Shown here: positions 20,758 to 29,564 of the stretch, in pieces
Position numbering within the stretch: the stretch's first letter is position 1
Layout of the letters: each line of letters starts with the position of its first letter
Assembly: GCA_021654635.1 (NCBI GenBank)
Contig: AP025179.1
Span: forward strand, 2,170,001-2,234,000
Reading direction: 5' to 3'
DNA length: 64,000 bases
Source of the DNA: Mycobacterium kiyosense
GTDB lineage: Bacteria > Actinomycetota > Actinomycetes > Mycobacteriales > Mycobacteriaceae
Notes under the pieces: generated by a model
The model's database searches: none
What the model was told of the DNA's origin: nothing
Seen by the model: the letters and a program-made list of their open reading frames with translations, nothing else
Position numbers and translations under genes: made by a program

Positions 20758-22113
20758 TCACCAGTTCGTCAGGATCAAGTGGTTGATCGCGAGCGCGCCG
20801 ACCACATTGACCGCCAGCCACCAGCGCTGCGACGAGCGAGGTAGCAGCGCTCCGGCCGCGGTCAACCACACCGTGAACGGCAGCCAGATGCGCTCCGTCT
20901 CGGCTTTGCTGAGCATGGTCAGGTCGGCGCACAGGATCGCCACCAGCACGGCGAGCAGCAGCAGGTGCAGGCCGGAGCGACGGCGGATTGCGGCGACGTC
21001 GAAAACCCGGCTCAAGCCCGCGACACTACCCAATCCGATCGCACAGACGACCGAGGCGAAATTGGCCCAGCCCCAGTACTGGAACGGCCGGATCGCTGCA
21101 ATGCCCTGCCAATAGCGTTGCTGCACAAGGGTGTAACCGTCAAACCAGCAAAATCCCGCCCAACCGAACGTCGCCGCCACGGCCGCCGCAGCGGGCAGCG
21201 CGACCGCCATCGTGGTCAGCGTCGCTCGGGGCTTTCGGACGGCTAGCAGGACAGCGAGCGCGGGCAGACCCATCAAGACGAGCCCGTAGTTCAAGAAAAC
21301 CGCCCAGCCGAGCAGCAGGCCGGCGCCGGCCGCAACCAGGATCGGCCGGTGCGCAACCCGGTTTGCTGCCAGCGCCAGCAGCGCGATACCCCACGCGGCG
21401 GCGCCGGCGAAGTAGCCGTCCGCGGAGACGGCGATCCAGATCGCGGTCGGTGCGACCGCGACGAACGGCGCGGCCAGCCGGGCGGTGGTTTCGTCGGCCA
21501 CCGCCCGCACCGCGACGATCACCGCGGTGGCCGCGCTCGAGCCCACCAGCAGGCAGAACGCGCCTGCCCACGCGCCGCCCCCCAGTCCGAGCCGGTCCAG
21601 CCACACGAACGTCAACAGGGCACCGGGCGGATGCCCGGACACATGGGTGATCCACGAGTCGTGCTGGAAGTCGAGGATGCGGCCCGCGAAGCTGCGCAGC
21701 ATCTCGGGGATGTCGGTGATCGTCGGCACCTGCCGCAGGTACTCGTGGCGGGCCACGAGCCGGCCGGCGAACCCCAGTTGCCAGCCGTCGACCATCGCCA
21801 GCGCAAACGCCCACCCGGCCGACGTCGCCCACGTCACCAACGTCAGGACCCGCCAGGACAGTTGCCGGGAGAGACCCGGTCCCCAGACCACCGCGCAGAT
21901 TCCGATGACGACGGCGGCGATGCTGCCCCACCCGACGTGTGCGTCCCACCAGCCGAAAATCGGTGCGGTGTCGGCCAAGTCGTGGATGGCCTGCGGCGTG
22001 CTGCGGATGAGCGGCGTCACCACGCCCAGATGCAGGTGCGGCACCACGAACGCCGCCACCACCAGCGCGGCGCCGACGGACACCGCGACCGCGTCGCGGC
22101 ATCCGATCTTCAC
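20758..22113 (-). CDS. Polytopic membrane protein, probable GT-C type glycosyltransferase
   Basis: A 451-residue integral membrane protein with about ten to twelve hydrophobic segments and short charged loops. The loop HDSWITHVSGHPPGALLTF and the C-terminal KAETERIWLPF are the most polar conserved-looking parts, consistent with a lipid-phosphosugar-dependent GT-C glycosyltransferase, although no defined catalytic motif can be proved here. GTG at 22113 overlaps the stop of the upstream gene (GTGA), so it is translated with it. It is the last gene of the minus-strand arm of the accessory cluster. Confidence 0.7.
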   Translation of the reverse strand: MKIGCRDAVAVSVGAALVVAAFVVPHLHLGVVTPLIRSTPQAIHDLADTAPIFGWWDAHVGWGSIAAVVIGICAVVWGPGLSRQLSWRVLTLVTWATSAGWAFALAMVDGWQLGFAGRLVARHEYLRQVPTITDIPEMLRSFAGRILDFQHDSWITHVSGHPPGALLTFVWLDRLGLGGGAWAGAFCLLVGSSAATAVIVAVRAVADETTARLAAPFVAVAPTAIWIAVSADGYFAGAAAWGIALLALAANRVAHRPILVAAGAGLLLGWAVFLNYGLVLMGLPALAVLLAVRKPRATLTTMAVALPAAAAVAATFGWAGFCWFDGYTLVQQRYWQGIAAIRPFQYWGWANFASVVCAIGLGSVAGLSRVFDVAAIRRRSGLHLLLLAVLVAILCADLTMLSKAETERIWLPFTVWLTAAGALLPRSSQRWWLAVNVVGALAINHLILTNW

Positions 22114-22670
22114 CGCGGCCCGTCCGGGAGCTGCGGTTGCCCCCGCCCGCCGGTGCCGGGCGAGCGTTCGCAGTGCCGGGCCGCAGCAAGGCGGGCGGCG
22201 TAGGCAACCGCGCTGAGGCCGTACAGCGCCGCGACCAGCAGCAGCCAGCGAGCCAGGAACGGTTCCTGCGTCTGCCCGGTAGCCGCCATGTAGCTGGCGT
22301 GCCCCTGCCGGAAAATCCCGGGAAAGAACAGCAGTAGCGACAAACCCGTCGCCAGCGTCGGAACCCGCAGATAATTCAGCGGGGACACCCCCGGCATCCC
22401 CGTAGTGCGGCGCCCACGCAGGGCGCTCAGGGCCCGCACCAGGGAGCGGTCGGCCAGGGCATACAGCGGGAACAGCACCAGGTCGTGCGCGATCACCGCG
22501 GCCAGGAACCAAACCCCGATCGACTGCCACCAGACCCTGGGATTCCACAGCGCCTCCGGGCCCAGCACGGTGACGGCATAGCCGGCCAGCGCCGAGGCGG
22601 CGACGGTGCCCAGCAGGTGCAACGGATCAGCGCCGTAGCACGCGGTGAAACGGCGGGCCAACGCGCCCAT
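22110..22670 (-). CDS. Membrane protein of unknown function
   Basis: A 186-residue protein with four or so hydrophobic segments (for example LHLLGTVAASALAGYAVTVL and WFLAAVIAHDLVLFPLYAL). ATG at 22670 is separated by one base from the stop of the upstream oxidoreductase gene, and its own stop overlaps the start of the downstream membrane glycosyltransferase-like gene. The tight packing implies that it works with these neighbours. I do not recognise a family function. Confidence 0.65.
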   Translation of the reverse strand: MGALARRFTACYGADPLHLLGTVAASALAGYAVTVLGPEALWNPRVWWQSIGVWFLAAVIAHDLVLFPLYALADRSLVRALSALRGRRTTGMPGVSPLNYLRVPTLATGLSLLLFFPGIFRQGHASYMAATGQTQEPFLARWLLLVAALYGLSAVAYAARLAAARHCERSPGTGGRGQPQLPDGPR

Positions 22671-22671
22671 C

Positions 22672-23943
22672 TCAGGGTGTTCCGAACTCGATGGAGCGCA
22701 CCCATTTGGTGTTGTGCACCCCCGGCAACGCGGGGACGATGATGCGCGCGGGGTAGCCGTGATCCAGCGACAGGTCGGCACCGTTGACCCGCAGTGCCAG
22801 CAGCGAGTCGGGATCGCCCACCTGGTTGGCCGCCAGCACGGCGCGGTTGAAAGCGCCGGCCCGTTCCAGCGAGCGCACGGTGGCCCGGGCGGATCCGGGC
22901 ATGCCGGCCAGCGCCGCCAGATCCGCGAGCCGTACCCCGCTCCAGGTCTGGGTGGTCGACCACCCTTCGACGCACGCGATGGGCAGTTCGGCGGTGTGTT
23001 GCGGCATCGACTCGAGCGCGGCTCGCTCCAGCTGTGTCCGCCCGGACGGTCCGATCAGCGTCAGCCGCCAGGCCGGACCCGCGTCACCCAGTGTGACCGC
23101 GGCAGCCGCGGCGGTCCGGTTGACCTGGAAGTCGTTGGGGCCGTCGCCCCGGCTGCGGCCCCGCGGCATCAGTAGGGCCGCTCGGCGGGTGGCGCCCCCC
23201 ACTGTCTGGCCGGCGGTCAGCACCCCGACGAACAGCGCTCCTCCCGCGACCATTCCGAGCGCACCGCGGCGACTCACCGTGGGCGGTGCGGGGTTGGCGG
23301 CGACTAGCCCGTCGGGGTCTGAAGGCTCGGGCCGGGTGTCGGCACGCGAGGTGCGCAGCACGGCGCTGAATGATCGAGAACGCAAGCTGCTCAACATCTT
23401 TGGAAACTTCAGCAGCACGTGCAGGGCGAAGCCCGCGATGAAGATCCACGCCCCGAAGTAGTGCGCGGTGTAGAAGTCGAAGCCGAAAATGTAGTCGTAC
23501 TGGATGTTGAGCACGCCGGTGGCGATCTCGAACAGGATCCCGCCCACCAGCATCACCAGCGACAGCCGCTCCAGCAGTTGCGCGGGTGAGCGCGCCGGCG
23601 GCCAGACGAACAGCCGCGGAATCACCGACCAGAGTTTGGCCAACACCACCGGAATCAGTACGAGCCCCAGCCCGACGTGCATGCCCTGGGTGAGCCGGTA
23701 CAGCCACGAGGGTCGGGTCGGCCAGTCGAAGGTGGGCAGCTTGAGCCAGCCCACCTCGGCCGGGATGGCCTGACCGAGGCTCGGCCCGTACGCGAGGTAG
23801 GACAACAGCCCGGTCAGGATCACCACTGGCAGCGCGACCAGCAGCGCCAAGCCCAGTACCGACGTCAGCCAAGGCCCGCGCAACGGGCTTCGCCATCGCG
23901 GCGCTCCCCTCGGGCGTTCGGTGTCGCGCCGCGGGACGTTCAG
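22672..23943 (-). CDS. Membrane cytochrome b-type / molybdopterin oxidoreductase fusion
   Basis: Two parts in one chain of about 423 residues. The N-terminal half has four hydrophobic helices with well-spaced histidines (THE MHVGLGL and AHYFGAW segments), like a b-type cytochrome. After a short helix preceded by SRRG (about residue 225) comes an extracytoplasmic oxidoreductase molybdopterin-binding domain of the sulfite oxidase/MsrP type; the likely Mo-ligand cysteine is in ELPIACVEGWS. The start is uncertain: the frame opens with CTG at 23943, overlapping the stop of the upstream methyltransferase (CTGA), and the first usual start is TTG at 23883. The substrate is not known. Confidence 0.75.
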   Translation of the reverse strand: MNVPRRDTERPRGAPRWRSPLRGPWLTSVLGLALLVALPVVILTGLLSYLAYGPSLGQAIPAEVGWLKLPTFDWPTRPSWLYRLTQGMHVGLGLVLIPVVLAKLWSVIPRLFVWPPARSPAQLLERLSLVMLVGGILFEIATGVLNIQYDYIFGFDFYTAHYFGAWIFIAGFALHVLLKFPKMLSSLRSRSFSAVLRTSRADTRPEPSDPDGLVAANPAPPTVSRRGALGMVAGGALFVGVLTAGQTVGGATRRAALLMPRGRSRGDGPNDFQVNRTAAAAAVTLGDAGPAWRLTLIGPSGRTQLERAALESMPQHTAELPIACVEGWSTTQTWSGVRLADLAALAGMPGSARATVRSLERAGAFNRAVLAANQVGDPDSLLALRVNGADLSLDHGYPARIIVPALPGVHNTKWVRSIEFGTP

Positions 23944-24629
23944 GCGAGTGCGCCGTCTCGGATGCCGCGAGGCCGCCCGGTGTCGGCCTTCAGCACGGCG
24001 ATCACCCGGTTGTGAATGTCGACGGCCTGGGTAACCAGCAGTCCGGCCGCCAGCGCCACACCAGCCAGCGCGCCGAGGCCCACCCGCGACCACGGAAACC
24101 AGTGCCCGAAGTGGTGATCGGTCTCCCACCGGATCATCTCGTGACACAATGACGTTGCGGGACAATCGATCTCGGCGATCACCGTCCCGCCGGGCGCGAG
24201 CAGTTCCGCGGCCCGCCGCAACGTGTGGACCGGGTCGCCGCCGATGCCGATGTTGCCGTCGGTGAGCAGCACCTGATCCCAGCTGCCCTCCGCGGGTAAC
24301 GGCGCGAACAGGTCGCGGCGGATGGCTGCCGCGCCCCGGCGGCGAGTCATCTCCACCGCTGCCGAAGAGCTGTCGATGCCCAGTGCGGGCAGTCCGCGTT
24401 GCTGCAGCGCCGCGGCGAAGCGTCCCGGACCGCACCCCACATCCAGGGTGGGCCGGGATGAGCAGAGCGCCAGGACGTGCTCGTCGGCGGACCGATCCTG
24501 CGGCGTGCTCTGCGGACCGCCCATCCATCGGGCGATCGGTAGATCACGACGGTCACCGTGGTGGTTGCGCGACCAACAGGACTTGCCCGCGGCAGCCGAG
24601 CGATAGATCAGATCCGCCGACCTCGACAT
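23940..24629 (-). CDS. SAM-dependent methyltransferase, class I
   Basis: A 229-residue class I methyltransferase. Motif I is TLDVGCGPGRFAAALQQ, followed by ALGIDSSSAAVEMTRRRGA and LLTDGNIGIGGDP, which is the usual order for SAM binding. A hydrophobic helix (VGLGALAGVALAAGLLV) lies near the C-terminus. ATG at 24629 gives MSRSADLIYRSAAAGKSCW. It is the first gene of the minus-strand arm, overlapping the oxidoreductase, and faces the lipoprotein gene across a 350-base divergent region. The acceptor is unknown. Confidence 0.8.
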   Translation of the reverse strand: MSRSADLIYRSAAAGKSCWSRNHHGDRRDLPIARWMGGPQSTPQDRSADEHVLALCSSRPTLDVGCGPGRFAAALQQRGLPALGIDSSSAAVEMTRRRGAAAIRRDLFAPLPAEGSWDQVLLTDGNIGIGGDPVHTLRRAAELLAPGGTVIAEIDCPATSLCHEMIRWETDHHFGHWFPWSRVGLGALAGVALAAGLLVTQAVDIHNRVIAVLKADTGRPRGIRDGALA

Positions 24630-24980
24630 CGCCGAATCGCAGCTGTCGCGCACCGTGGAAGCGCGCCAGGGGGGGACTGCTTGATCGACTGCAGGACCTG
24701 AGCGCAGATCGTCATCGGCTACGGAAGAGACTCTGCTCGGAACGATGTTCAACCCCTTCCTCACCGGCCCCGGGACACCCGCGGTGCCCTACCCGCTATT
24801 CGGTGCGGGTAGCGCGTTGGATTGCCCTCACGCTGATTTCAAAACTTCCGGTTTCCTCGGCGCGGTCGGCGTAGTCGTATACGCGCTGCTAGATGCAAGA
24901 TTTGGTAGTTTGCGTCCGGCGCGGGTACCCGGTGTGCCGTGATGCGTCCATGGACTACCTCAGAGACACCGGCGGCGCCG
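24630..24980. other. Divergent intergenic region of the accessory cluster
   Basis: 350 bases between the methyltransferase and the lipoprotein gene, which point away from each other. It must hold both promoters of the cluster. I see no clear palindrome or gene. Confidence 0.5.
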
Positions 24981-26033
24981 ATGACGCGGCTCGGGGCGGT
25001 CGTGCTGGTGACGCTGGCCCTGGTTGCCGGGTGCGCGGGCCGCCCCGGGGCGCATGGCCCGACGCCGACCGGCCCGACGCTCACCGGAAAGCCCGCGGCC
25101 GAGCCCGCGATCGCCGGGGTTCCGGTGGTGCCACCGGTGGGCACGGTGGTCCCGGTCGGCGATGTCCCCGAAGGCGTCGTCATCGGAGCCTCGGGAATCG
25201 GCGCCGTGGCGGTGCGCAACCCGGATGGGGTCGAGCTGTTCGACGCCGCGACGGGCGTGCGGCGTCAAATGGTCCCGACCCGGGGGGCGGCCCGGCACCT
25301 GAGCCTGGCCGGACCGGATGGGCCCGTGCTGGTCCCGCTGGAGGCGGCCAACGAATTATGGGAGGTGGGCCTTGCCGACGGCCGGGTGCTCTCCGTCGTG
25401 ACGGGAGTCGGCCGGCAACCGCATGACGCGGCGCGCACGGCCGGCGGCACGATCGTCGTCACCAACGAACACGGCGGCGGGGTGGTACTGGTGCGGGGCG
25501 GCGCGGTGGCCGCCTCGCTACCGGCCGGACCGGTACAACCGGGCGGTGTCGCGGCGATCGGCGACTACGCCGCGGTGGCCGATGTGCAGGGCAACGGGGT
25601 CTGGGTGTACGACGGGTCGGCCGGCCGGCAGGTGGCGCAGGGACCCGTCGGGGTCAAGCTCACTCACGCGGTTGCGCTGGCCGGTGACCTGGCGGCCTTC
25701 GCCGACACCGATGGCGGCGCGGTGCTGATCGAGCGGGTCGATCCGCAGCTTTCCCAGGTCGCCAGGGTCGACGCGCCGGGCAAGCCCTACGGTCTGGCGT
25801 ACGACGGGGGGCGTGGTCGCCTGTATGTCACGTTGACCGCGACCAACCTGGTTCGGGTGATCGACCTGTCGGACCCCGGCAAGCCCCGCGTACAAGGCGA
25901 CCTGGCCACCGTGCAACAGCCGAATTCGGTTGCGGTGGAACCGCATTCGGGCAACGTGGTGGTCACCGGCAGTCGTCCCGACGGGGGCGGTACGTTACAG
26001 CTCATCGGCGCCGAGCTGTTGCCCACAGGTTGA
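24981..26033 (+). CDS. Beta-propeller lipoprotein (YncE-like)
   Basis: A 350-residue lipoprotein. The signal peptide MTRLGAVVLVTLALVAGC ends in a lipobox (LVAGC) with lipidation expected at Cys18. The mature part is a repeated beta-rich fold (for example PQHDAAR-, GVAAIGDYAAVADVQGNG- and KPYGLAYDGGRGRLYVTL-type blades), as in YncE-like propellers with about seven blades. ATG at 24981 is preferred to the upstream GTG because it opens the signal peptide. It heads the plus-strand arm of the accessory cluster; it may bind a product or partner at the cell surface. Confidence 0.78.
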   Translation: MTRLGAVVLVTLALVAGCAGRPGAHGPTPTGPTLTGKPAAEPAIAGVPVVPPVGTVVPVGDVPEGVVIGASGIGAVAVRNPDGVELFDAATGVRRQMVPTRGAARHLSLAGPDGPVLVPLEAANELWEVGLADGRVLSVVTGVGRQPHDAARTAGGTIVVTNEHGGGVVLVRGGAVAASLPAGPVQPGGVAAIGDYAAVADVQGNGVWVYDGSAGRQVAQGPVGVKLTHAVALAGDLAAFADTDGGAVLIERVDPQLSQVARVDAPGKPYGLAYDGGRGRLYVTLTATNLVRVIDLSDPGKPRVQGDLATVQQPNSVAVEPHSGNVVVTGSRPDGGGTLQLIGAELLPTG

Positions 26034-26146
26034 GGCGACGATATCGAATCTCGGCATGCGGCAACCGCTTTCGTGGTGGCATTACGGTGTTAAGGGCAAG
26101 TCGAAAGGAACATGAAGTTGTGCACAGAGCCGCCGGGTGATTTGTC

Positions 26147-27175
26147 GTGAGGGTGCTGCTGACCGGAGCGGCCGGATTCATCGGTTCGCGGGTCTGGGCC
26201 GCGCTGCGCGGCGCCGGACACGAGGTGGTGGGCGTCGACCTGCTGTTGCCGGCGGCCCACGGACCCGACGCGCAACTGCCGCCCGGATGCCATCGCGTGG
26301 ACGTCCGGGACGGCGCGGCCCTGGCCCCGCTGCTGGCCGGGGTCGACCTGGTGTGCCATCAGGCTGCGATGGTGGGCGCCGGGGTAAACGCCGCCGACGC
26401 GCCGGCCTACGGCGGGCACAACGATCTGGCCACCACCGTGCTGCTCGCGCAGATGTTCGAGGCCGGAGTGCACCGTTTGGTGCTGGCGTCGTCGATGGTC
26501 GTGTACGGACAGGGCAGCTACACCTGCCCGGTACACGGATCGGTCGATCCGCTGCCACGGCGGCGCGCCGACCTGGACGCCGGGGCCTTCGAGCATCGTT
26601 GCCCGGTCGGCGGCGAGGAGTTGCAGTGGCGTCTCGTCGACGAGGACACGCCGCTGCGCCCGCGCAGCCTCTACGCGGCCAGCAAGACCGCGCAGGAGCA
26701 TTACGCGCTGGCCTGGTCGGAGGCCACCGGTGGTTCGGTGGTCGCACTGCGCTATCACAATGTGTACGGCCCCGGCATGCCGCGGGACACGCCCTATTCC
26801 GGGGTCGCCGCGATCTTTCGTTCTTCGCTCGAAAAAGGTTTGCCGCCAAAGGTTTTCGAGGACGGTGGGCAGATGCGCGACTTCGTGCACGTGGACGACG
26901 TGGCGGCGGCGAACGTCGCGGCCACCGTGGAACGCGACGGCTTCACCGCCGTCAACGTCTGCTCAGGACGGCCCATCTCGATCCTCGAGGTGGCCACCGC
27001 GCTGTGCGACGCGCGCGAGGCGACACTGACTCCAGAAGTGACCGGGCAGTACCGCAGTGGCGACGTGCGGCACATCGTCGCCGACCCGGCCCGCGCCGCC
27101 GAGGTGCTGGGTTTCCGGGCGGTCGTCGACCCGCGCGTGGGCCTGCGCGAATTCGCTTTCGCGCCGCTGCGATAG
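26147..27175 (+). CDS. NAD-dependent sugar epimerase/dehydratase
   Basis: A 342-residue extended short-chain dehydrogenase. The Rossmann motif TGAAGFIGSR is at the N-terminus, the catalytic Ser/Tyr/Lys set is in SSMVVYG and SLYAASKTAQEHYA, and the substrate region includes RYHNVYGPGM. Such proteins act on nucleotide-sugars such as UDP-glucose or GDP-mannose. GTG at 26147 is the start. The 113 bases before it contain no gene. It is followed 18 bases later by a glycosyltransferase. Confidence 0.85.
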   Translation: MRVLLTGAAGFIGSRVWAALRGAGHEVVGVDLLLPAAHGPDAQLPPGCHRVDVRDGAALAPLLAGVDLVCHQAAMVGAGVNAADAPAYGGHNDLATTVLLAQMFEAGVHRLVLASSMVVYGQGSYTCPVHGSVDPLPRRRADLDAGAFEHRCPVGGEELQWRLVDEDTPLRPRSLYAASKTAQEHYALAWSEATGGSVVALRYHNVYGPGMPRDTPYSGVAAIFRSSLEKGLPPKVFEDGGQMRDFVHVDDVAAANVAATVERDGFTAVNVCSGRPISILEVATALCDAREATLTPEVTGQYRSGDVRHIVADPARAAEVLGFRAVVDPRVGLREFAFAPLR

Positions 27176-27193
27176 CTGCGATAGGAAGGACAG

Positions 27194-27847
27194 ATGGCCG
27201 ACGACGTGACCGTAGTGCTGCCCTGCCGCAACGAGCAGGAGTCGCTGCCGGCGGTGCTGGCGGCCATCCCCGCCGGCTACCGCGCGCTTGTGGTGGACAA
27301 CGGCAGCACCGACGACACCGCCGGGGTCGCCGCCCGGCACGGCGCGGCCGTCGTGCACGAGCCGCGGCCCGGCTACGGCTCGGCGGTGCACGCCGGTGTG
27401 GTCGCCGCGAGCACCCCGATCGTGGCCGTCATCGACGCCGACGGTTCGATGGATGCCGGTGACCTGCCCCGCTTGGTCGACGCGCTGAGCGGGGGAGCCG
27501 ACCTGGCGATCGGCCGGCGGCGCCCGGTGCCGGGGCTGCACTGGCCGTGGGTGGCCCGGGTGGGCACCGTGGTGATGAGCTGGCGGTTGCGCACTCGGCA
27601 CGGCTTGCCGGTCCACGACATCGCCCCGATGCGGGTGGCCCGGCGCCAAGCGCTGCTGGATCTCGGTGTCGTCGACCGGCGGTCGGGTTACCCGCTGGAA
27701 CTGCTGGTGCGAGCGGCCGCCGCCGGCTGGCGGGTGGTCGAGTTCGACGTCAGCTACGGTCCCCGGACCGGCGGCAAATCGAAGGTCAGCGGCTCGCTGC
27801 GCGGCAGCATCACCGCGGTGCTGGATTTCTGGAAGGTCATCTCGTGA
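27194..27847 (+). CDS. Family 2 glycosyltransferase
   Basis: A 217-residue GT-A glycosyltransferase like polyprenyl-phosphate sugar synthases. It shows VVLPCRNEQESLP at the N-terminus, the VVDNGSTDDT motif, and DADGSMD for nucleotide-sugar and metal binding. No transmembrane helix is present, unlike larger GtrB-type enzymes. The stop overlaps the start of the next gene (GTGA). It could make the lipid-linked sugar used by the membrane protein at 20758-22113. Confidence 0.85.
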   Translation: MADDVTVVLPCRNEQESLPAVLAAIPAGYRALVVDNGSTDDTAGVAARHGAAVVHEPRPGYGSAVHAGVVAASTPIVAVIDADGSMDAGDLPRLVDALSGGADLAIGRRRPVPGLHWPWVARVGTVVMSWRLRTRHGLPVHDIAPMRVARRQALLDLGVVDRRSGYPLELLVRAAAAGWRVVEFDVSYGPRTGGKSKVSGSLRGSITAVLDFWKVIS

Positions 27848-28512
27848 CCGAGTTGCCGGTGACGTTGCTGGTGGTCGCCAAGGCCCCCGAGCCCGGTCGC
27901 GCCAAGACCCGGCTGGCCGCGACGGTCGGCGAACAGGTCGCCGCGCAGATCGCGGCCGCGGCGCTGTTGGACACTCTCGATGCGGTGGCCGGCGCGCCGG
28001 TGTCGTCGCGGGTGGTGGCGCTCACCGGCGATCTGGACGGCGCGGCCGAGGGCGCCGCGCTGCGCCGCCGGCTGGCGTCGTTCCGGGTGATTGCGCAGCG
28101 CGGTGACGACTTCGCCGACCGGCTGGCCAACGCGCACGCGGACGCGGGATCGGGCGGCCAAGCCGTGTTGCAGATCGGGATGGACACCCCCCCCAGGTGA
28201 CCGCCGAGCTGCTGGCCGACTGTGCGCGTCGGCTGCTCGACACGCAGGCGCTGCTGGGCCGGGCCCGCGACGGGGGGTTGGTGGGTGCTGGGACTGCAGA
28301 CCCCGACGGTGGCCGAATGCCTGCGCGGCGTGCCCATGTCCCGGCCCGATACCGCAGAGCTGACTTTGAAAGCATTGCACGACAAGGGAATCCAGGTTGC
28401 GGCGGCAGACGTGCTGAGCGACTTCGACGTCATCGACGATGTCGCGGTCGTGCGTGAAACCTGCGATCCCGACGGTCATTTCGCTCGAGTCACCCGCGCG
28501 GCGGGGCTCTGA
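27844..28512 (+). CDS. CofC-like (TIGR04282/DUF2064) glycosyltransferase, frame broken twice
   Basis: A GT-A fold protein of about 222 residues, opening PVTLLVVAKAPEPGRAKTRL, the nucleotide-binding motif of the DUF2064/TIGR04282 family. Members are annotated as arsenosugar-type or CofC-like transferases without firm substrates. The frame breaks at a run of eight Cs (28187-28194, one base short or two long) and again at six Gs (28272-28277, one base long). Correcting both gives MDTPQVTAELLADCARR and GRARDGGWWVLGLQTP. The net length is a multiple of three, so a version with a scrambled segment of about 28 residues would still end normally. Confidence 0.8.
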
Positions 28513-28522
28513 CACGGCACGT

Positions 28523-28804
28523 CTAGGGCAGGTAGTAGTCGCCCCACTCGCGTTCCGCGGCCGACTGTGCGGCCGTGCTGGCGGGCCGACTGTCGGTGTC
28601 GCGGCTGGCCAGCTTCACCAGCGCCCCGGCCAGTGCGAAAACCGGAACCGCATGCCGCTCGCTGGCAGACAGCAGTTCTCGGAACGAGGCGTAGGTGTCG
28701 CAGCGACGCAGGCCGACCAGGATGCCGACCGCCGTGTCGAGAGCCCGGGTGTTCTCCGCGGGGCCATGGTCGTGTTTCGGGCGCGTCTGCAGACTATCGG
28801 TCAT
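28523..28804 (-). CDS. ANTAR-domain protein
   Basis: A 93-residue protein with a single ANTAR domain (TRALDTAVGILVGLRRCDTYASFRELL), which binds paired RNA hairpins and prevents transcription termination. Here there is no receiver or GAF sensor domain, so it would need a partner or act constitutively. ATG at 28804 is chosen because it opens a compact protein. It converges on the CofC-like gene. I did not identify an RNA target in the window. Confidence 0.7.
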   Translation of the reverse strand: MTDSLQTRPKHDHGPAENTRALDTAVGILVGLRRCDTYASFRELLSASERHAVPVFALAGALVKLASRDTDSRPASTAAQSAAEREWGDYYLP

Positions 28805-29097
28805 CCGTTTCGACCTCCCGTCGAATCGCTCCGCCTGCCGTCGCGTCCCGTAGAACTCGCTGTGACGATGCGAAACATCAAGTGCAATAAGGTAATCAGC
28901 GATAGCGATCGCGGGCGCGGCGCGGAGCGACTGAGCGCGGCCTGAAGAACCGTGGCATGGCACAACTCTAAGACATCGGCACAGGCCAGGGGCGGATTCG
29001 GCGTGATCGGCTCGCGGCGATTCGATCTGATCCGCGAACTGCGCGCACCCACGCGGCGCCGGGGCGAAACCGCTTCGAACCCGGGAGGTCAGGACAG

Positions 29098-29550
29098 CTA
29101 CGCGGCGGGTGCCCGGCGGAAGCGCGCCACCAGCGGGTACATCTGGCAGCCCAGGCAAATGCCGAACGCCGCGTTGAGGAAGGCGGCGAACAGCGCAAAT
29201 CCGGTCGCGATGGGCCCGAGCAGCGGGATTCCCGCGGCGAATCCCACCACTCCGAAGACGGCGAAGATCAGACCGACCAGCTGGGCGAACTTCAGCGGCG
29301 GCACCGGTTCGCGTTCGGTCACCGGACTCAGCCGGGGTGCCGCGAGCTTGGCGAACAGCAACCCGTACGGGCTGTTGCGTGGGCCGCGCACCGCGCTGAC
29401 GGCGAAGACCACCGCCTGAGCTGCCAGAATCGCCGCGGCCGCAGCGGGGCTGACCACCGAGACCACCAGGGTGAGCACCAGCACGGTGGTGGTGATCCAC
29501 GCCGCGAATCGCGGTCCCCGGACGTCTACCTGGCTGATATCGGATGACAT
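29098..29550 (-). CDS. DUF4395 membrane protein with CxxC
   Basis: A 150-residue membrane protein with the DUF4395 opening VDVRGPRFAAWIT, about four hydrophobic segments and a late CLGC pair (Cys132 and Cys135) inside the last helix. Proteins of this family often sit beside thioredoxins or rhodaneses, and a redox role is plausible but unproven. ATG at 29550 has GAGAGGAA nine bases upstream. It lies 15 bases after the thioredoxin gene and is the last gene of the cysteine operon. Confidence 0.78.
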   Translation of the reverse strand: MSSDISQVDVRGPRFAAWITTTVLVLTLVVSVVSPAAAAAILAAQAVVFAVSAVRGPRNSPYGLLFAKLAAPRLSPVTEREPVPPLKFAQLVGLIFAVFGVVGFAAGIPLLGPIATGFALFAAFLNAAFGICLGCQMYPLVARFRRAPAA

Positions 29551-29564
29551 CGGCTTTGTTCCTC

